DNA of 8,710 bases. Source: an uncultured Eubacteriales bacterium (GTDB lineage: Bacteria > Bacillota > Clostridia > Oscillospirales > CAG-272). The stretch spans positions 1 through 8,710 of the forward strand of contig CAKSLU010000047.1 of the NCBI GenBank assembly GCA_934474225.1, written 5' to 3'. Both the position numbers and the translations under genes were made by a program. The notes under the pieces are model-generated. The model searched no databases, was not told the DNA's origin, and saw only the letters and a list, made by a program, of their open reading frames with translations. Shown in pieces: positions 1-6,431 of the stretch; the stretch's first letter is position 1; each line of letters begins with the position of its first letter.

Positions 1-77
1 ACTGAGGGGTTGTTCCATGGCTCTGTAACAATCCCTCCGTCGGCTATCGCCGACACCTCCCTTTACACAAGGGAGGC
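1..77. repeat. Composite hairpin repeat, copy A (right part; left end outside window)
   Basis: This stretch matches the right part of a second copy at 6760-6853. The shared blocks are CTGAGGGGTTG at 2-12, GGCTCTGTAACAATCCCTC starting at 19, and the terminal hairpin. It forms two perfect hairpins. The first is GTCGGC (39-44) with GCCGAC (49-54) around loop TATC. The second is CCTCCCTT (56-63) with AAGGGAGG (69-76) around TACAC. The other copy replaces the first stem by a different but equally perfect one. No protein is evident. The element ends 54 bp before the coaD start, and no T-run follows it, so it does not look like a normal terminator. Confidence 0.8.
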
Positions 78-131
78 GAAGTTAGATTTGTGTCATTTCA
101 CCCCCCATATTTCCGCACAAAGGAGAACACT

Positions 132-611
132 ATGGCAAGCATTGCAATCTACCCGGGGTCGTTTGACCCGTTTACCTGCGGGCACATGGACATTGTGAAA
201 AAGGCGGCGCGCCTGTTTTCACACCTGTATGTCGTCATCGGCGTCAACACGGACAAGGCGCGCACCTACGACGCATCTCGCATGCGCGACGCCATTGCGC
301 GCACCGTTGCCGACGCGGGCATCGAAAACTGCACGGTCTGCCTCCATGCGGGGCTGACGGCGGCTTTTGCCAAAGAGGTGGGCGCGGACTACCTCGTGCG
401 CGGCCTGCGCAACAGCCTGGACTACGGCTATGAAGAGAACATCGCCGCCGTCAACAAGCTGCTCTGCCCCACGCTCGAGACCGTGTACCTCCGCGCCGAC
501 CGCGCCGCCGTCTCCGCCTCGATGGTGCGCGAACTGCGCCGCTTCGGCGAGAGCGCAGCTGCCTATGTGCCGCCCGCCGTACTCGCGGCGCTGGACGCCT
601 GCGAAAAATAA
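132..611 (+). CDS. coaD: Phosphopantetheine adenylyltransferase (PPAT)
   Basis: This cytoplasmic enzyme transfers AMP from ATP to 4'-phosphopantetheine, giving dephospho-CoA in the penultimate step of CoA synthesis. The 159-residue product has the usual PPAT length. The N-terminal nucleotidyltransferase motif is GSFDPFTCGH (9-18), with the TxGH His at 18. Lys42 follows in VNTDK. VRGLR (89-93) is followed by DYGYEENIAAVNK, and VSASMVREL lies at 127-135. All are family hallmarks. The ATG at 132 was chosen because AAAGGAG (119-125) sits 6 nt upstream and the protein then begins directly at beta-strand 1; an in-frame extension to 90 has no such support. No convincing promoter was seen between the upstream repeat and the gene. 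The GH43 gene downstream has its own promoter, so co-transcription is not required. Confidence 0.96.
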   Translation: MASIAIYPGSFDPFTCGHMDIVKKAARLFSHLYVVIGVNTDKARTYDASRMRDAIARTVADAGIENCTVCLHAGLTAAFAKEVGADYLVRGLRNSLDYGYEENIAAVNKLLCPTLETVYLRADRAAVSASMVRELRRFGESAAAYVPPAVLAALDACEK

Positions 612-659
612 GGTGCAAAAAGTGTATCACTTCTGAAAAGGATTGTACATCTTTTTGTA

Positions 660-688
660 TTGTCTTTGCCGCGCGAATGTGCTACAGT
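660..688 (+). promoter_or_regulatory. Sigma-A-type promoter for the GH43 gene
   Basis: A -35 box TTGTCT (660-665) is followed by a 17-bp spacer and a -10 box TACAGT (683-688). A TG dinucleotide at 680-681 makes an extended -10. Transcription would begin near 695, leaving a leader of about 25 nt before the start codon at 720. This also argues against translation from the in-frame TTG at 660. Confidence 0.7.
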
Positions 689-719
689 AAAAGAAAAATG
701 CGCAAACGCGGAGGCAGCT

Positions 720-1688
720 ATGACCGAAACTTTCCACAACCCGATTCTTGAGGCGGGTGCAGACCCCTTTGTCACCGAGTGGCAGGGCAACTATTACTAT
801 GTGTACAGCGTGGATGACGCCTATATCGAAGTCAGCCGCGCGGACAACATCCACCACCTCACCCGCGAGGGCAAGCGCGTGTTTACGCCCGAGCCGGGCA
901 AGCCGTATTCCAAGCAGCTTTGGGCGCCCGAGATTCACGAGATTGACGGCGACTGGTATCTGTATGTCGCGGCGGACGACGGCGACCCCGTCAACCACCG
1001 GATGTATGTGCTCCGCTCAAAGGACAAAACGCCGGACGGCGAATATGAGATGATCGGCGTGCTCACCGCCGAGCCGGACTGCCTCGCGATTGACGGCACC
1101 GTGCTGCATTACGACGGCAAACTCTATTTTGTCTGGTCGGGCTGGGACGAGGGTGCGTCGGTCTGGATTCCGCACAACCAGAGCATCTTCATCGCCGAGA
1201 TGAAGTCACCCACCGAGCTCGGCACGCGCCGCGTGCTGCTCTCGAAGCCCGACTACGACTGGGAAAAGCACGGCGCGGTCAAGGGCAAAAACGGCAAGAT
1301 TGCCCCGATGGTCAACGAGGGGCCGCAGATTCTGTACAAGGATTCCACCATTCACATCGTCTATTCCGCATCGCACAGCATGACGCGCTACTACTGCCTC
1401 GGGCTGCTCACCTTCCGCGGCGGCGACATTCTCGACCCCGCCGCATGGACAAAATCCGACCACCCGGTCTTCTCCGAGAGCGAGGGGACGCACGGCACGG
1501 GGCACTGCTCCTTTGTCAAGGCGGTGGACGGCAAGACGGACTTCATCATCTATCACGCCATGCGCGTGCCGGACGGCGGCTGGAGAGCCCGCGGTCTCCG
1601 CGCGCAGCCCTTCACCTGGGACGGCGACATGCCGGTCTTCGGCAAAGCCGCAACCCACGAGGACGCGGTGGAAATCCCGGTACGGTGA
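720..1688 (+). CDS. Glycoside hydrolase family 43 protein (probable alpha-L-arabinofuranosidase/beta-xylosidase type)
   Basis: The 322-residue product is a single five-bladed beta-propeller domain of GH43 type, an inverting glycosidase family acting on arabinose- or xylose-containing oligosaccharides. The three expected acidic residues are visible: Asp15 in GADPFV (base), Asp125 in AIDGT (pKa modulator) and Glu200 in NEGPQ (acid). WAPEIH (68-73) and the His of GHCSF (261) are also typical. No signal peptide or membrane segment is present, so it probably acts in the cytoplasm on imported oligosaccharides. The ATG at 720 follows GGAGG (710-714) by 5 nt. No transporter or sugar regulator lies nearby, so the substrate cannot be inferred from context. 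The family call is firm; substrate specificity is not resolved. Confidence 0.9.
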   Translation: MTETFHNPILEAGADPFVTEWQGNYYYVYSVDDAYIEVSRADNIHHLTREGKRVFTPEPGKPYSKQLWAPEIHEIDGDWYLYVAADDGDPVNHRMYVLRSKDKTPDGEYEMIGVLTAEPDCLAIDGTVLHYDGKLYFVWSGWDEGASVWIPHNQSIFIAEMKSPTELGTRRVLLSKPDYDWEKHGAVKGKNGKIAPMVNEGPQILYKDSTIHIVYSASHSMTRYYCLGLLTFRGGDILDPAAWTKSDHPVFSESEGTHGTGHCSFVKAVDGKTDFIIYHAMRVPDGGWRARGLRAQPFTWDGDMPVFGKAATHEDAVEIPVR

Positions 1689-1714
1689 GGAAAGTAAAAA
1701 GCACGCACTAACTT

Positions 1715-1788
1715 TGTAGGGACCGGCGTCTGGGACGGTCCGCACCTACAAAAGCAAAAACGGACCGTCGAGGACGCCGGTCCCTACA
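1715..1788. repeat. 74-nt inverted-repeat element, copy 1
   Basis: Two 28-nt arms (1715-1742 and 1761-1788) are inverted complements except for a 4-nt internal mismatch (TGGG opposite CTCG in arm orientation): 16 outer plus 8 inner positions pair. They flank an 18-nt A-rich loop. The outer end reads TGTAGGGACCGGCGTC. A second copy of identical length and orientation lies at 8124-8197, with 69 of 74 positions identical by my count. There is no ORF and no T-run, so it is a non-coding mobile or REP/MITE-like hairpin rather than a terminator. Confidence 0.88.
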
Positions 1789-1812
1789 GGGCAAGGTTCG
1801 CGCAAATACCCC

Positions 1813-1842
1813 TGTAGGAGGCGGTACGAATTTTCACCCGCC
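1813..1842. repeat. Degenerate TGTAGG-type hairpin next to copy 1
   Basis: TGTAGGAGGCGG followed 12 nt later by CCCGCC resembles the outer end and inner hairpin of the neighbouring element, but is shorter and decayed. It begins 24 bp after the 74-nt element. A comparable hairpin lies at a similar distance from the other copy (8075-8099), in the opposite orientation. Confidence 0.4.
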
Positions 1843-1862
1843 ATGCAACACACAACCACCAC

Positions 1863-1892
1863 AAAAAAGCCACCCGTTCGGGTGGCTTTTTT
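1863..1892. terminator. Bidirectional intrinsic terminator between GH43 and pfkA
   Basis: GCCACCC (1869-1875), loop GTTC, GGGTGGC (1880-1886) form a perfect 7-bp GC-rich stem. It is flanked by six A (1863-1868) and six T (1887-1892), so it works on both strands. It lies 16 bp past the pfkA stop on the minus strand and about 175 bp past the GH43 stop on the plus strand, and it probably ends both converging transcripts. Confidence 0.93.
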
Positions 1893-1908
1893 CCTTATTC
1901 TATCTCGT

Positions 1909-2970
1909 TTATTTGGAAATCTCGATCGAGAGGTCGTACATCTTCTTGAACGCGGCAAACTTCTCGGCGCAGAATTCACGCATCCAGGCAACCGTCTCAG
2001 CGTCAAACTTCTGCAGGTCGCCGTCCTTCAGCTTATCCTTGTACATGCGGTCGAGGATCAGCGCCTTGCCGATATCCATCGTGGTGATTGTGCCCTTCTG
2101 CTCGCACAGCACGATGTTGCTCTTGCCCTCGAGCAGCGCCTCAACCGCCGCTGCGCCCATCTCGGAGCCGAGCATGCGGTCGCGCAGGGTCGGGCTGCCG
2201 CCGCGGACGACATGCGCCGGGCGTGCAAAGCGGGTCTCGATGCCGGTCTTCTCGGGAATCAGCGCGGTCAGTTTCTCGCCGTAGCCGGGCAGACCCTCGG
2301 ACACGATGATGATGAAGTTGCGCTTGCCCTTCTCGCGGGAAGCCTTCAGTTCCTCGATCATACCGTCCTCGTCAAAGGGAATCTCCTTGATGGCAACGGC
2401 GGATGCGCCGACGGCGATGGCCGTCTGAAGCGCGATGTCGCCCGCGTCTCTGCCCATGACCTCGACGACATTGCAGCGCGCGTGCGACTCGCAGGTGTCG
2501 CGCAGGCGGTCGACCATCTCAATGGTGGTGTTGACCGCGGTGTCAAAGCCGATGGAAAAATCGGTGGAGGTGATGTCGTTGTCAATCGTGCCGGGCAGAC
2601 CCACGCAGGGCACGCCGTGCTCGGTCATGTCGGTTGCGCCGCGGAACGTGCCGTCGCCGCCGATGGTGACGATGCCGTCAATGCCGAAGCGCTTGCAGTT
2701 GGCGATTGCCTCGCGCATGCCTTCCTCGGTCTTGAACTCGGGGCAGCGGTCGGAATACAATATAGTGCCGCCGTGGTTGATGATGTTGGACACCGAGCGC
2801 ATGTCGAGCGGATGAATATCGCCCTCAATCAGCCCGCGATAGCCGCGGTAAATGCCCATGCACTCCACGCCGCGTGCCAGCGCGGTGCGGACGACGCTGC
2901 GGATGGCGGCATTCATACCGGGGGCGTCGCCGCCGGAGGTCAGAATGCCGATTCTCTTAAACTCTTTCAT
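1909..2970 (-). CDS. pfkA: 6-phosphofructokinase, ATP-type
   Basis: This cytoplasmic glycolytic enzyme phosphorylates fructose 6-phosphate to fructose 1,6-bisphosphate. The 353-residue product shows TSGGDAPGMNAAIR (11-24), YRGYRGL (41-47), IGGDGTFRGA (103-112), PGTIDND (126-132, catalytic Asp130), MGRDAGD (172-178) and RGGSP (256-260). Gly after GGD (Gly107) and Gly127 before TIDND point to ATP rather than pyrophosphate as donor. The protein is about 30 residues longer than classical 320-residue PfkA; the extra length is a C-terminal helical tail after about 315. The ATG at 2970 follows AAGGAG by 8 nt. It is the last gene of the glyA-cinA-pfkA run and ends at a strong terminator. Confidence 0.95.
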   Translation of the reverse strand: MKEFKRIGILTSGGDAPGMNAAIRSVVRTALARGVECMGIYRGYRGLIEGDIHPLDMRSVSNIINHGGTILYSDRCPEFKTEEGMREAIANCKRFGIDGIVTIGGDGTFRGATDMTEHGVPCVGLPGTIDNDITSTDFSIGFDTAVNTTIEMVDRLRDTCESHARCNVVEVMGRDAGDIALQTAIAVGASAVAIKEIPFDEDGMIEELKASREKGKRNFIIIVSEGLPGYGEKLTALIPEKTGIETRFARPAHVVRGGSPTLRDRMLGSEMGAAAVEALLEGKSNIVLCEQKGTITTMDIGKALILDRMYKDKLKDGDLQKFDAETVAWMREFCAEKFAAFKKMYDLSIEISK

Positions 2971-3014
2971 AATCGTTTCTCCTTCTATGTGACAAATCTT
3001 GTTTTTTATTTGAT

Positions 3015-3518
3015 TCAAAACGGCAGAATGCGGTCCGCCTCGGCTTTCGCCAGGCGCAGCATGGCGGCGACTGCCGCCTCCCGAATCTGCTGTCTGCCGC
3101 CCGCCTCGCCGAGCGAGAGCCGCACGCCGCGCGCGCCGCATTCGCTTGAAACGGCGATGTAGACCGTGCCGACCGGCTTCTTCTCGCTGCCGCCGTCGGG
3201 ACCGGCGATGCCGGTGACGCTGACGGCGATGTCGCAGTCGAGCGCGTCCTGCGCGCCGCGCGCCATCTGCAAAGCGCAGGGGGCGCTGACCGCACCCGCG
3301 CTCTCCAGCACGGTTTCGGGCACGCCGAGCAGGTCGTGCTTCACTTCATTTGCATAGGACACAACGCTGCCGAGAAACACATCCGACGCGCCGGGCACAG
3401 CGACCACCGCCGCCGCGGCAAGCCCGCCGGTGCAGGACTCGGCAAAGCCGAGCGTGAGATGCTTTTCACGCAGGTTTTTCAGCAGCGCATCGGCTGCCGC
3501 ATACAGAGTTTCTTCCAT
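3015..3518 (-). CDS. pncC: Nicotinamide-nucleotide amidohydrolase, CinA C-terminal-type protein
   Basis: The 167-residue product corresponds to the stand-alone CinA C-terminal (PncC) domain, which deamidates nicotinamide mononucleotide to nicotinate mononucleotide in NAD salvage. Visible marks are AESCTGG (26-32) with the presumed nucleophile Ser28, VVSYANEVK with Tyr55 and Lys60, TGIAGPDGG (102-110), PVGTVYIA (115-122) and GGRQQIRE (140-147). The N-terminal MoCF-like half of full CinA is absent, which is normal for single-domain PncC. The ATG at 3518 has a GGAGAGGG site just upstream. It begins 23 bp after glyA and ends 44 bp before pfkA, so it is probably co-transcribed with both. A competence-linked role is often attached to the cinA name but is not supported here. 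Confidence 0.9.
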   Translation of the reverse strand: MEETLYAAADALLKNLREKHLTLGFAESCTGGLAAAAVVAVPGASDVFLGSVVSYANEVKHDLLGVPETVLESAGAVSAPCALQMARGAQDALDCDIAVSVTGIAGPDGGSEKKPVGTVYIAVSSECGARGVRLSLGEAGGRQQIREAAVAAMLRLAKAEADRILPF

Positions 3519-3541
3519 TGTTCCCTCTCCTCACATGAAAA

Positions 3542-4786
3542 TCAGTCAAACAGCGGATACTTTGCGCACAGCGCCGCAACCTCGGCGCGGATGGCGTCTG
3601 CATTGGCGTCGAAATCCTTTGCCGCCAGCGCCATGAGGTGTGCAATCGTCTTCATATCGCGCTCGACAAGCCCGCGCGTGGTGACCGCCGGGGTGCCGAC
3701 GCGGATGCCGCTGGTGACAAACGGCTTCTCGGGGTCAAAGGGAATCGCGTTTTTGTTGACCGTGATGTGCACCTCGTCGAGGCGGCGCTCCATCTCCTTG
3801 CCGGTCAGCCCCATCGAGCGCAAGTCGATGAGAATCAGGTGATTGTCCGTGCCGCCCGACACGAGGTCAAAGCCCTCGGCAAGCAGTGCGTCGGCAAGCG
3901 CCGAAGCGTTGGAGACAATCTGCTTCTGGTACGCGACAAATTCGGGCTTCAGCGCCTCGCCGAAGCAGACCGCCTTTGCCGCGATGATGTGCATCAGCGG
4001 GCCGCCCTGCGTGCCCGGGAAAATCGCCTTGTCGATTGCACGGCCCAGTTCCTCACGGCAAAGAATCATGCCGCCGCGCGGACCGCGCAGCGTCTTGTGC
4101 GTGGTGGTGGTGACGATGTCGGCATAGGGTACGGGCGAGGGATGCAGCCCTGCCGCAACCAGCCCGGCGATGTGCGCCATATCCACCATGAAGAGCGCGC
4201 CGACTTCGTGCGCGACCTCCGCCATGAACTTAAAATCGATCACGCGCGGATACGCCGACGCGCCCGCGATGATCAGCTTCGGCTTGTGCTCGTGCGCCAG
4301 CCGCTCGTATTCCTTATAGTCGATTCTGCCGGTCTCGGCGTCCACACCGTAGGCAACGAAATTGTAGTTCTTGCCCGAGAAATTCACCGGGCTTCCGTGC
4401 GTGAGATGCCCGCCGTGCGCCAGGTTCATACCCATGACCGTGTCGCCGTGCTCAAGCAACCCGACATAGACCGCCGTGTTGGCCTGCGCGCCGCTGTGCG
4501 GCTGCACATTGACATGCTCCGCGCCGAACAGCTCCTTCGCGCGCGCGATCGCGGTCTTCTCCACGAGGTCCACGCAGGCGCAGCCGCCGTAATACCGATG
4601 GTCGGGATACCCCTCCGCATACTTGTTGGTGAGAATCGATCCTGCGGCAAGCAGCACCGCGTCCGACACCACATTCTCGGATGCAATCAGCTCAAGGCCG
4701 CCGCGCTGGCGGTCATATTCCGCGCGAATCGCCGCACCCACCTCGGGGTCGAAGGCGCTCAGTTTTTCAATGTCTTCCAGTATCAT
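3542..4786 (-). CDS. glyA: Serine hydroxymethyltransferase
   Basis: This PLP enzyme interconverts serine plus tetrahydrofolate with glycine plus 5,10-methylene-THF, and is the main source of one-carbon units. At 414 residues it has the normal bacterial length and runs intact from end to end. Key segments are LIASENVVS (33-41), NKYAEGYPDHRYYGG (54-68), HSGAQAN (97-103), VDMAHIAGL (201-209), the PLP-lysine motif TTTTHKTLRGPRGG with Lys231, and the C-terminal TSGIRVGTPA (358-367). GGAGG lies 7 nt before the ATG, and a good promoter sits about 45 bp upstream. It is the first gene of the glyA-cinA-pfkA run. No riboswitch or purine operator was recognised in the very short leader. Confidence 0.97.
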   Translation of the reverse strand: MILEDIEKLSAFDPEVGAAIRAEYDRQRGGLELIASENVVSDAVLLAAGSILTNKYAEGYPDHRYYGGCACVDLVEKTAIARAKELFGAEHVNVQPHSGAQANTAVYVGLLEHGDTVMGMNLAHGGHLTHGSPVNFSGKNYNFVAYGVDAETGRIDYKEYERLAHEHKPKLIIAGASAYPRVIDFKFMAEVAHEVGALFMVDMAHIAGLVAAGLHPSPVPYADIVTTTTHKTLRGPRGGMILCREELGRAIDKAIFPGTQGGPLMHIIAAKAVCFGEALKPEFVAYQKQIVSNASALADALLAEGFDLVSGGTDNHLILIDLRSMGLTGKEMERRLDEVHITVNKNAIPFDPEKPFVTSGIRVGTPAVTTRGLVERDMKTIAHLMALAAKDFDANADAIRAEVAALCAKYPLFD

Positions 4787-4828
4787 CGCAAAGCCTCCAC
4801 GCTGTCAAAATGCTTTTTTATCTTCCTT

Positions 4829-4857
4829 ATTATACACGCTTGCGCTGCGCTTTACAA
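4829..4857 (-). promoter_or_regulatory. Promoter of the glyA-cinA-pfkA run
   Basis: Read on the minus strand, TTGTAA (4857-4852) and TATAAT (4834-4829) are separated by 17 bp. The transcript would start near 4822 and carry a leader of only about 35 nt, leaving no room for a leader riboswitch. Confidence 0.82.
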
Positions 4858-4930
4858 GAGATTCGTTTATATTTTCACCTTTTGCATGATTTTTTACCTC
4901 TTTCCGAACCGATTTGCCGCCGCAAAGGCG

Positions 4931-4970
4931 CGCGCCTGCGCCATTTGTATGGAAATGGGTGCGCTGCGCG
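4931..4970. repeat. Imperfect inverted repeat in the divergent promoter region
   Basis: Nested complementary blocks are CGCGC (4931-4935) with GCGCG (4966-4970), GCGC (4938-4941) with GCGC (4961-4964), and CATTT (4942-4946) with AAATG (4953-4957). The loop is GTATGG, giving 14 pairs with small bulges. It lies 30 bp upstream of the -35 box of the minD-like gene and outside both predicted transcripts, so if functional it would act as DNA, for example as an operator. The rest of 4787-5077 holds only the two divergent promoters. Confidence 0.5.
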
Positions 4971-5000
4971 AAGAAAAATTGATTTCTACAGCAAATAAGG

Positions 5001-5030
5001 TTGACACATTGCCGCGCGCCGTGCTATAAT
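5001..5030 (+). promoter_or_regulatory. Strong promoter of the minD-like/mgsA-like pair
   Basis: TTGACA (5001-5006) and TATAAT (5025-5030) are both perfect consensus, with an 18-bp spacer and an extended -10 TG (5022-5023). Transcription should begin near 5037. The in-frame ATG at 5033 would therefore lie at or before the transcript start, which supports the GTG at 5078 as the true start. Confidence 0.88.
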
Positions 5031-5077
5031 TCATGGTAGGATTCTATCCCGAATTCTGTTATGAGGGGGCATGCACC

Positions 5078-5857
5078 GTGAGCCGAATACTGGTTACCTC
5101 CTGCAAGGGCGGCGTGGGCAAATCCACGGTCAGTGCCGGGATCGCCATCGCGCTCTCCCGCATGGGCAAAAAGGTGCTGCTCATCGACTTCGACCTCGGC
5201 AACCGCTCGCTCGACCTCATGCTCGGGATGGAAGACGACCTCATCTATGACATCTGCGACCTCACGAGCGGCAGGGTCGACTGTGAGTCGGTCGTGCATC
5301 TCGTGCCCGCGTACCCCAACCTTGCGTTCATCGGCGCGCCCTTCCGCTACGAGGGGGACATGACCGAGACCGCCCTTGCCGATGCGCTCCATCGGCTGGA
5401 GGAGGTCTACGGCTTTGACTTCGTGCTTGTCGACACCTCGGGCGGCGCGCACGAATCGGTTGCGCTGGCGGCGCCGGTCTCGGACATCGGCATCATTGTC
5501 TCGTCCCAGAATCCGACCTCCATCCGCGCGGCGGAGAAGTCGGGACTTCTGCTCGACGAGGCGGGCGTCACCGACCAGTACCTTGTCATCAACGGCTTTG
5601 ATATGCAGCCGACAAGCGCCACGGCGCGCGCGGGCGTGGTCGAGATGATTGACCGCACGCGCACAAGGCTGCTCGGCATTGTGCCGATGGACGTGCGCCT
5701 CACGCTGCTGTCCGAAAAGGGCAAGAGCGTGTTTGAGGGCGAGGATTCCAACGCGCGCCGCGCGTTTGAAAACATCGCCGCACGCCTCGGCGGCACGCAT
5801 GTGCCGCTGCTCGACGGCTTCCGTGGCGTCAAGCGGCAGAAACTGCTGTTCGGCTGA
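5078..5857 (+). CDS. MinD/ParA-family P-loop ATPase, MinD-like
   Basis: The 259-residue product has the deviant Walker A motif CKGGVGKST (9-17) with signature Lys10 and Lys15. It continues with LIDFDLGNRSLDLMLGME (35-52), close to the MinD DxDxG...LDxxLGxE block, and a Walker B-like VLVDTSGG (116-123). A basic C-terminal tail, GFRGVKRQKLLFG (247-259), could be a membrane-targeting helix as in MinD. MinD dimerises on the membrane with ATP and positions the division septum with MinC and MinE or DivIVA partners. No minC or minE is next to it, so the role is uncertain; it could be true MinD, a paralogue, or a FlhG-like positioning ATPase. The GTG start follows GAGGGGG (5063-5069) by 8 nt. It probably shares a transcript with the next gene, 72 bp on. 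Confidence 0.87.
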   Translation: MSRILVTSCKGGVGKSTVSAGIAIALSRMGKKVLLIDFDLGNRSLDLMLGMEDDLIYDICDLTSGRVDCESVVHLVPAYPNLAFIGAPFRYEGDMTETALADALHRLEEVYGFDFVLVDTSGGAHESVALAAPVSDIGIIVSSQNPTSIRAAEKSGLLLDEAGVTDQYLVINGFDMQPTSATARAGVVEMIDRTRTRLLGIVPMDVRLTLLSEKGKSVFEGEDSNARRAFENIAARLGGTHVPLLDGFRGVKRQKLLFG

Positions 5858-5929
5858 ACCGAGAACCGATTTTCCAAACATACACACAAGCGATTCCTTA
5901 TCCTGCAAATTTGAAAAAGGACGGTGGAA

Positions 5930-6370
5930 ATGACAATGGATATCGCCATCATCGCAAGCGATACGAAAAAAGAGCTGATGACGCAGTTCTGCATCGCGTA
6001 TTGCGGCATTCTCTCCAAGCACAACCTCTGCGCAACGCAGATTACCGGCAAATACATTTCCGACGCGACCGGGCTGTCGATTGAAAAGCTGCTCCCCGGT
6101 GCGACCGGCGGCGAGCAGCAGATTGCCTCCCGCATCGCCTATGACGAGATTGATGTGCTGCTCTATTTCCGCGACACCGTGCCGAAGCCGCAGTTTGACG
6201 AGGCGGAATACCAGCTGCTTCGCCTGTGCGATGTGCACAATGTCCCCGTCGCCACCAACATCGCCACCGCCGAGGTGCTGATCTGCGCCGTCGAGCGCGG
6301 CGACCTCAACTGGCGCGATTTTGTCAACCCGCGCTCGGAGTACAACCGCCGCAAAAAGGCGCAGCTCTGA
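5930..6370 (+). CDS. Methylglyoxal-synthase-fold protein with altered catalytic residues
   Basis: The 146-residue product is clearly related to MgsA, which converts dihydroxyacetone phosphate to methylglyoxal. Shared segments include ILSKHNLCAT (27-36), ISDATGL (43-49), TGGEQQI (59-65), EIDVLLYFRD (73-82), LLRLCDVHNVPVATN (96-110) and WRD (128-130). Against E. coli MgsA recalled from memory it aligns without gaps over about 95 residues (offset 9), yet His19 is Ser10, Thr47 is Ile38, catalytic Asp71 is Glu62, His98 is Phe89 and Asp101 is Ala92. Asp20 and Asp91 are kept (Asp11, Asp82). Canonical activity is therefore doubtful; a sensor or binding role or altered chemistry is possible. The C-terminus is basic (RSEYNRRKKAQL). 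The start at 5930 lies 8 nt after AAAAGGA; the ATG at 5936 is an alternative. An automated name would be mgsA. Confidence 0.85.
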   Translation: MTMDIAIIASDTKKELMTQFCIAYCGILSKHNLCATQITGKYISDATGLSIEKLLPGATGGEQQIASRIAYDEIDVLLYFRDTVPKPQFDEAEYQLLRLCDVHNVPVATNIATAEVLICAVERGDLNWRDFVNPRSEYNRRKKAQL

Positions 6371-6396
6371 TTCGGCGCAAAAATTTGCGTCGGGGC

Positions 6397-6425
6397 TTGA
6401 CAAATCCCGAAAGTGGGGCTATAAT
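6397..6425 (+). promoter_or_regulatory. Consensus promoter of the T-box leader
   Basis: TTGACA (6397-6402) and TATAAT (6420-6425) are both perfect consensus boxes with an optimal 17-bp spacer. The T-box RNA should start near 6432. The boxes begin only 26 bp after the mgsA-like stop codon. Confidence 0.93.
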
Positions 6426-6431
6426 GAGCTA

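Noticed and set aside
634..657. AT-rich imperfect hairpin after coaD ending in a T-run
   Set aside because: The stem is weak, bulged and mostly A-T; it does not meet the standard for an intrinsic terminator.
1715..1788. The 74-nt element as a transcription terminator of GH43
   Set aside because: Strong hairpin but no T-run on either strand, and a near-identical copy occurs at an unrelated site upstream of thrS.
1843..3162. Long open frame on the plus strand opposite pfkA (439 codons)
   Set aside because: It is an antisense shadow caused by GC-rich codon use; the minus strand encodes an intact PfkA with all motifs, and the plus frame resembles no family.
3638..5029. Long open frame on the plus strand opposite glyA (463 codons)
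   Set aside because: It mirrors glyA and then runs through the divergent promoters; no ribosome site and no recognisable domain.
4950..5030. 26-codon ORF starting at 4950 upstream of the minD-like gene
   Set aside because: It has no ribosome site and runs through both promoter boxes, so it would not be on the main transcript.
6376..6389. CGCAA/TTGCG hairpin after the mgsA-like stop as a terminator
   Set aside because: Only 5 bp with a 4-nt loop and no following T-run; it may be chance. How the upstream transcript ends remains unknown.
5024..6403. Long open frame on the minus strand opposite the minD-like and mgsA-like genes (459 codons)
   Set aside because: It covers two real genes and their gap, has low-complexity composition and no family resemblance.
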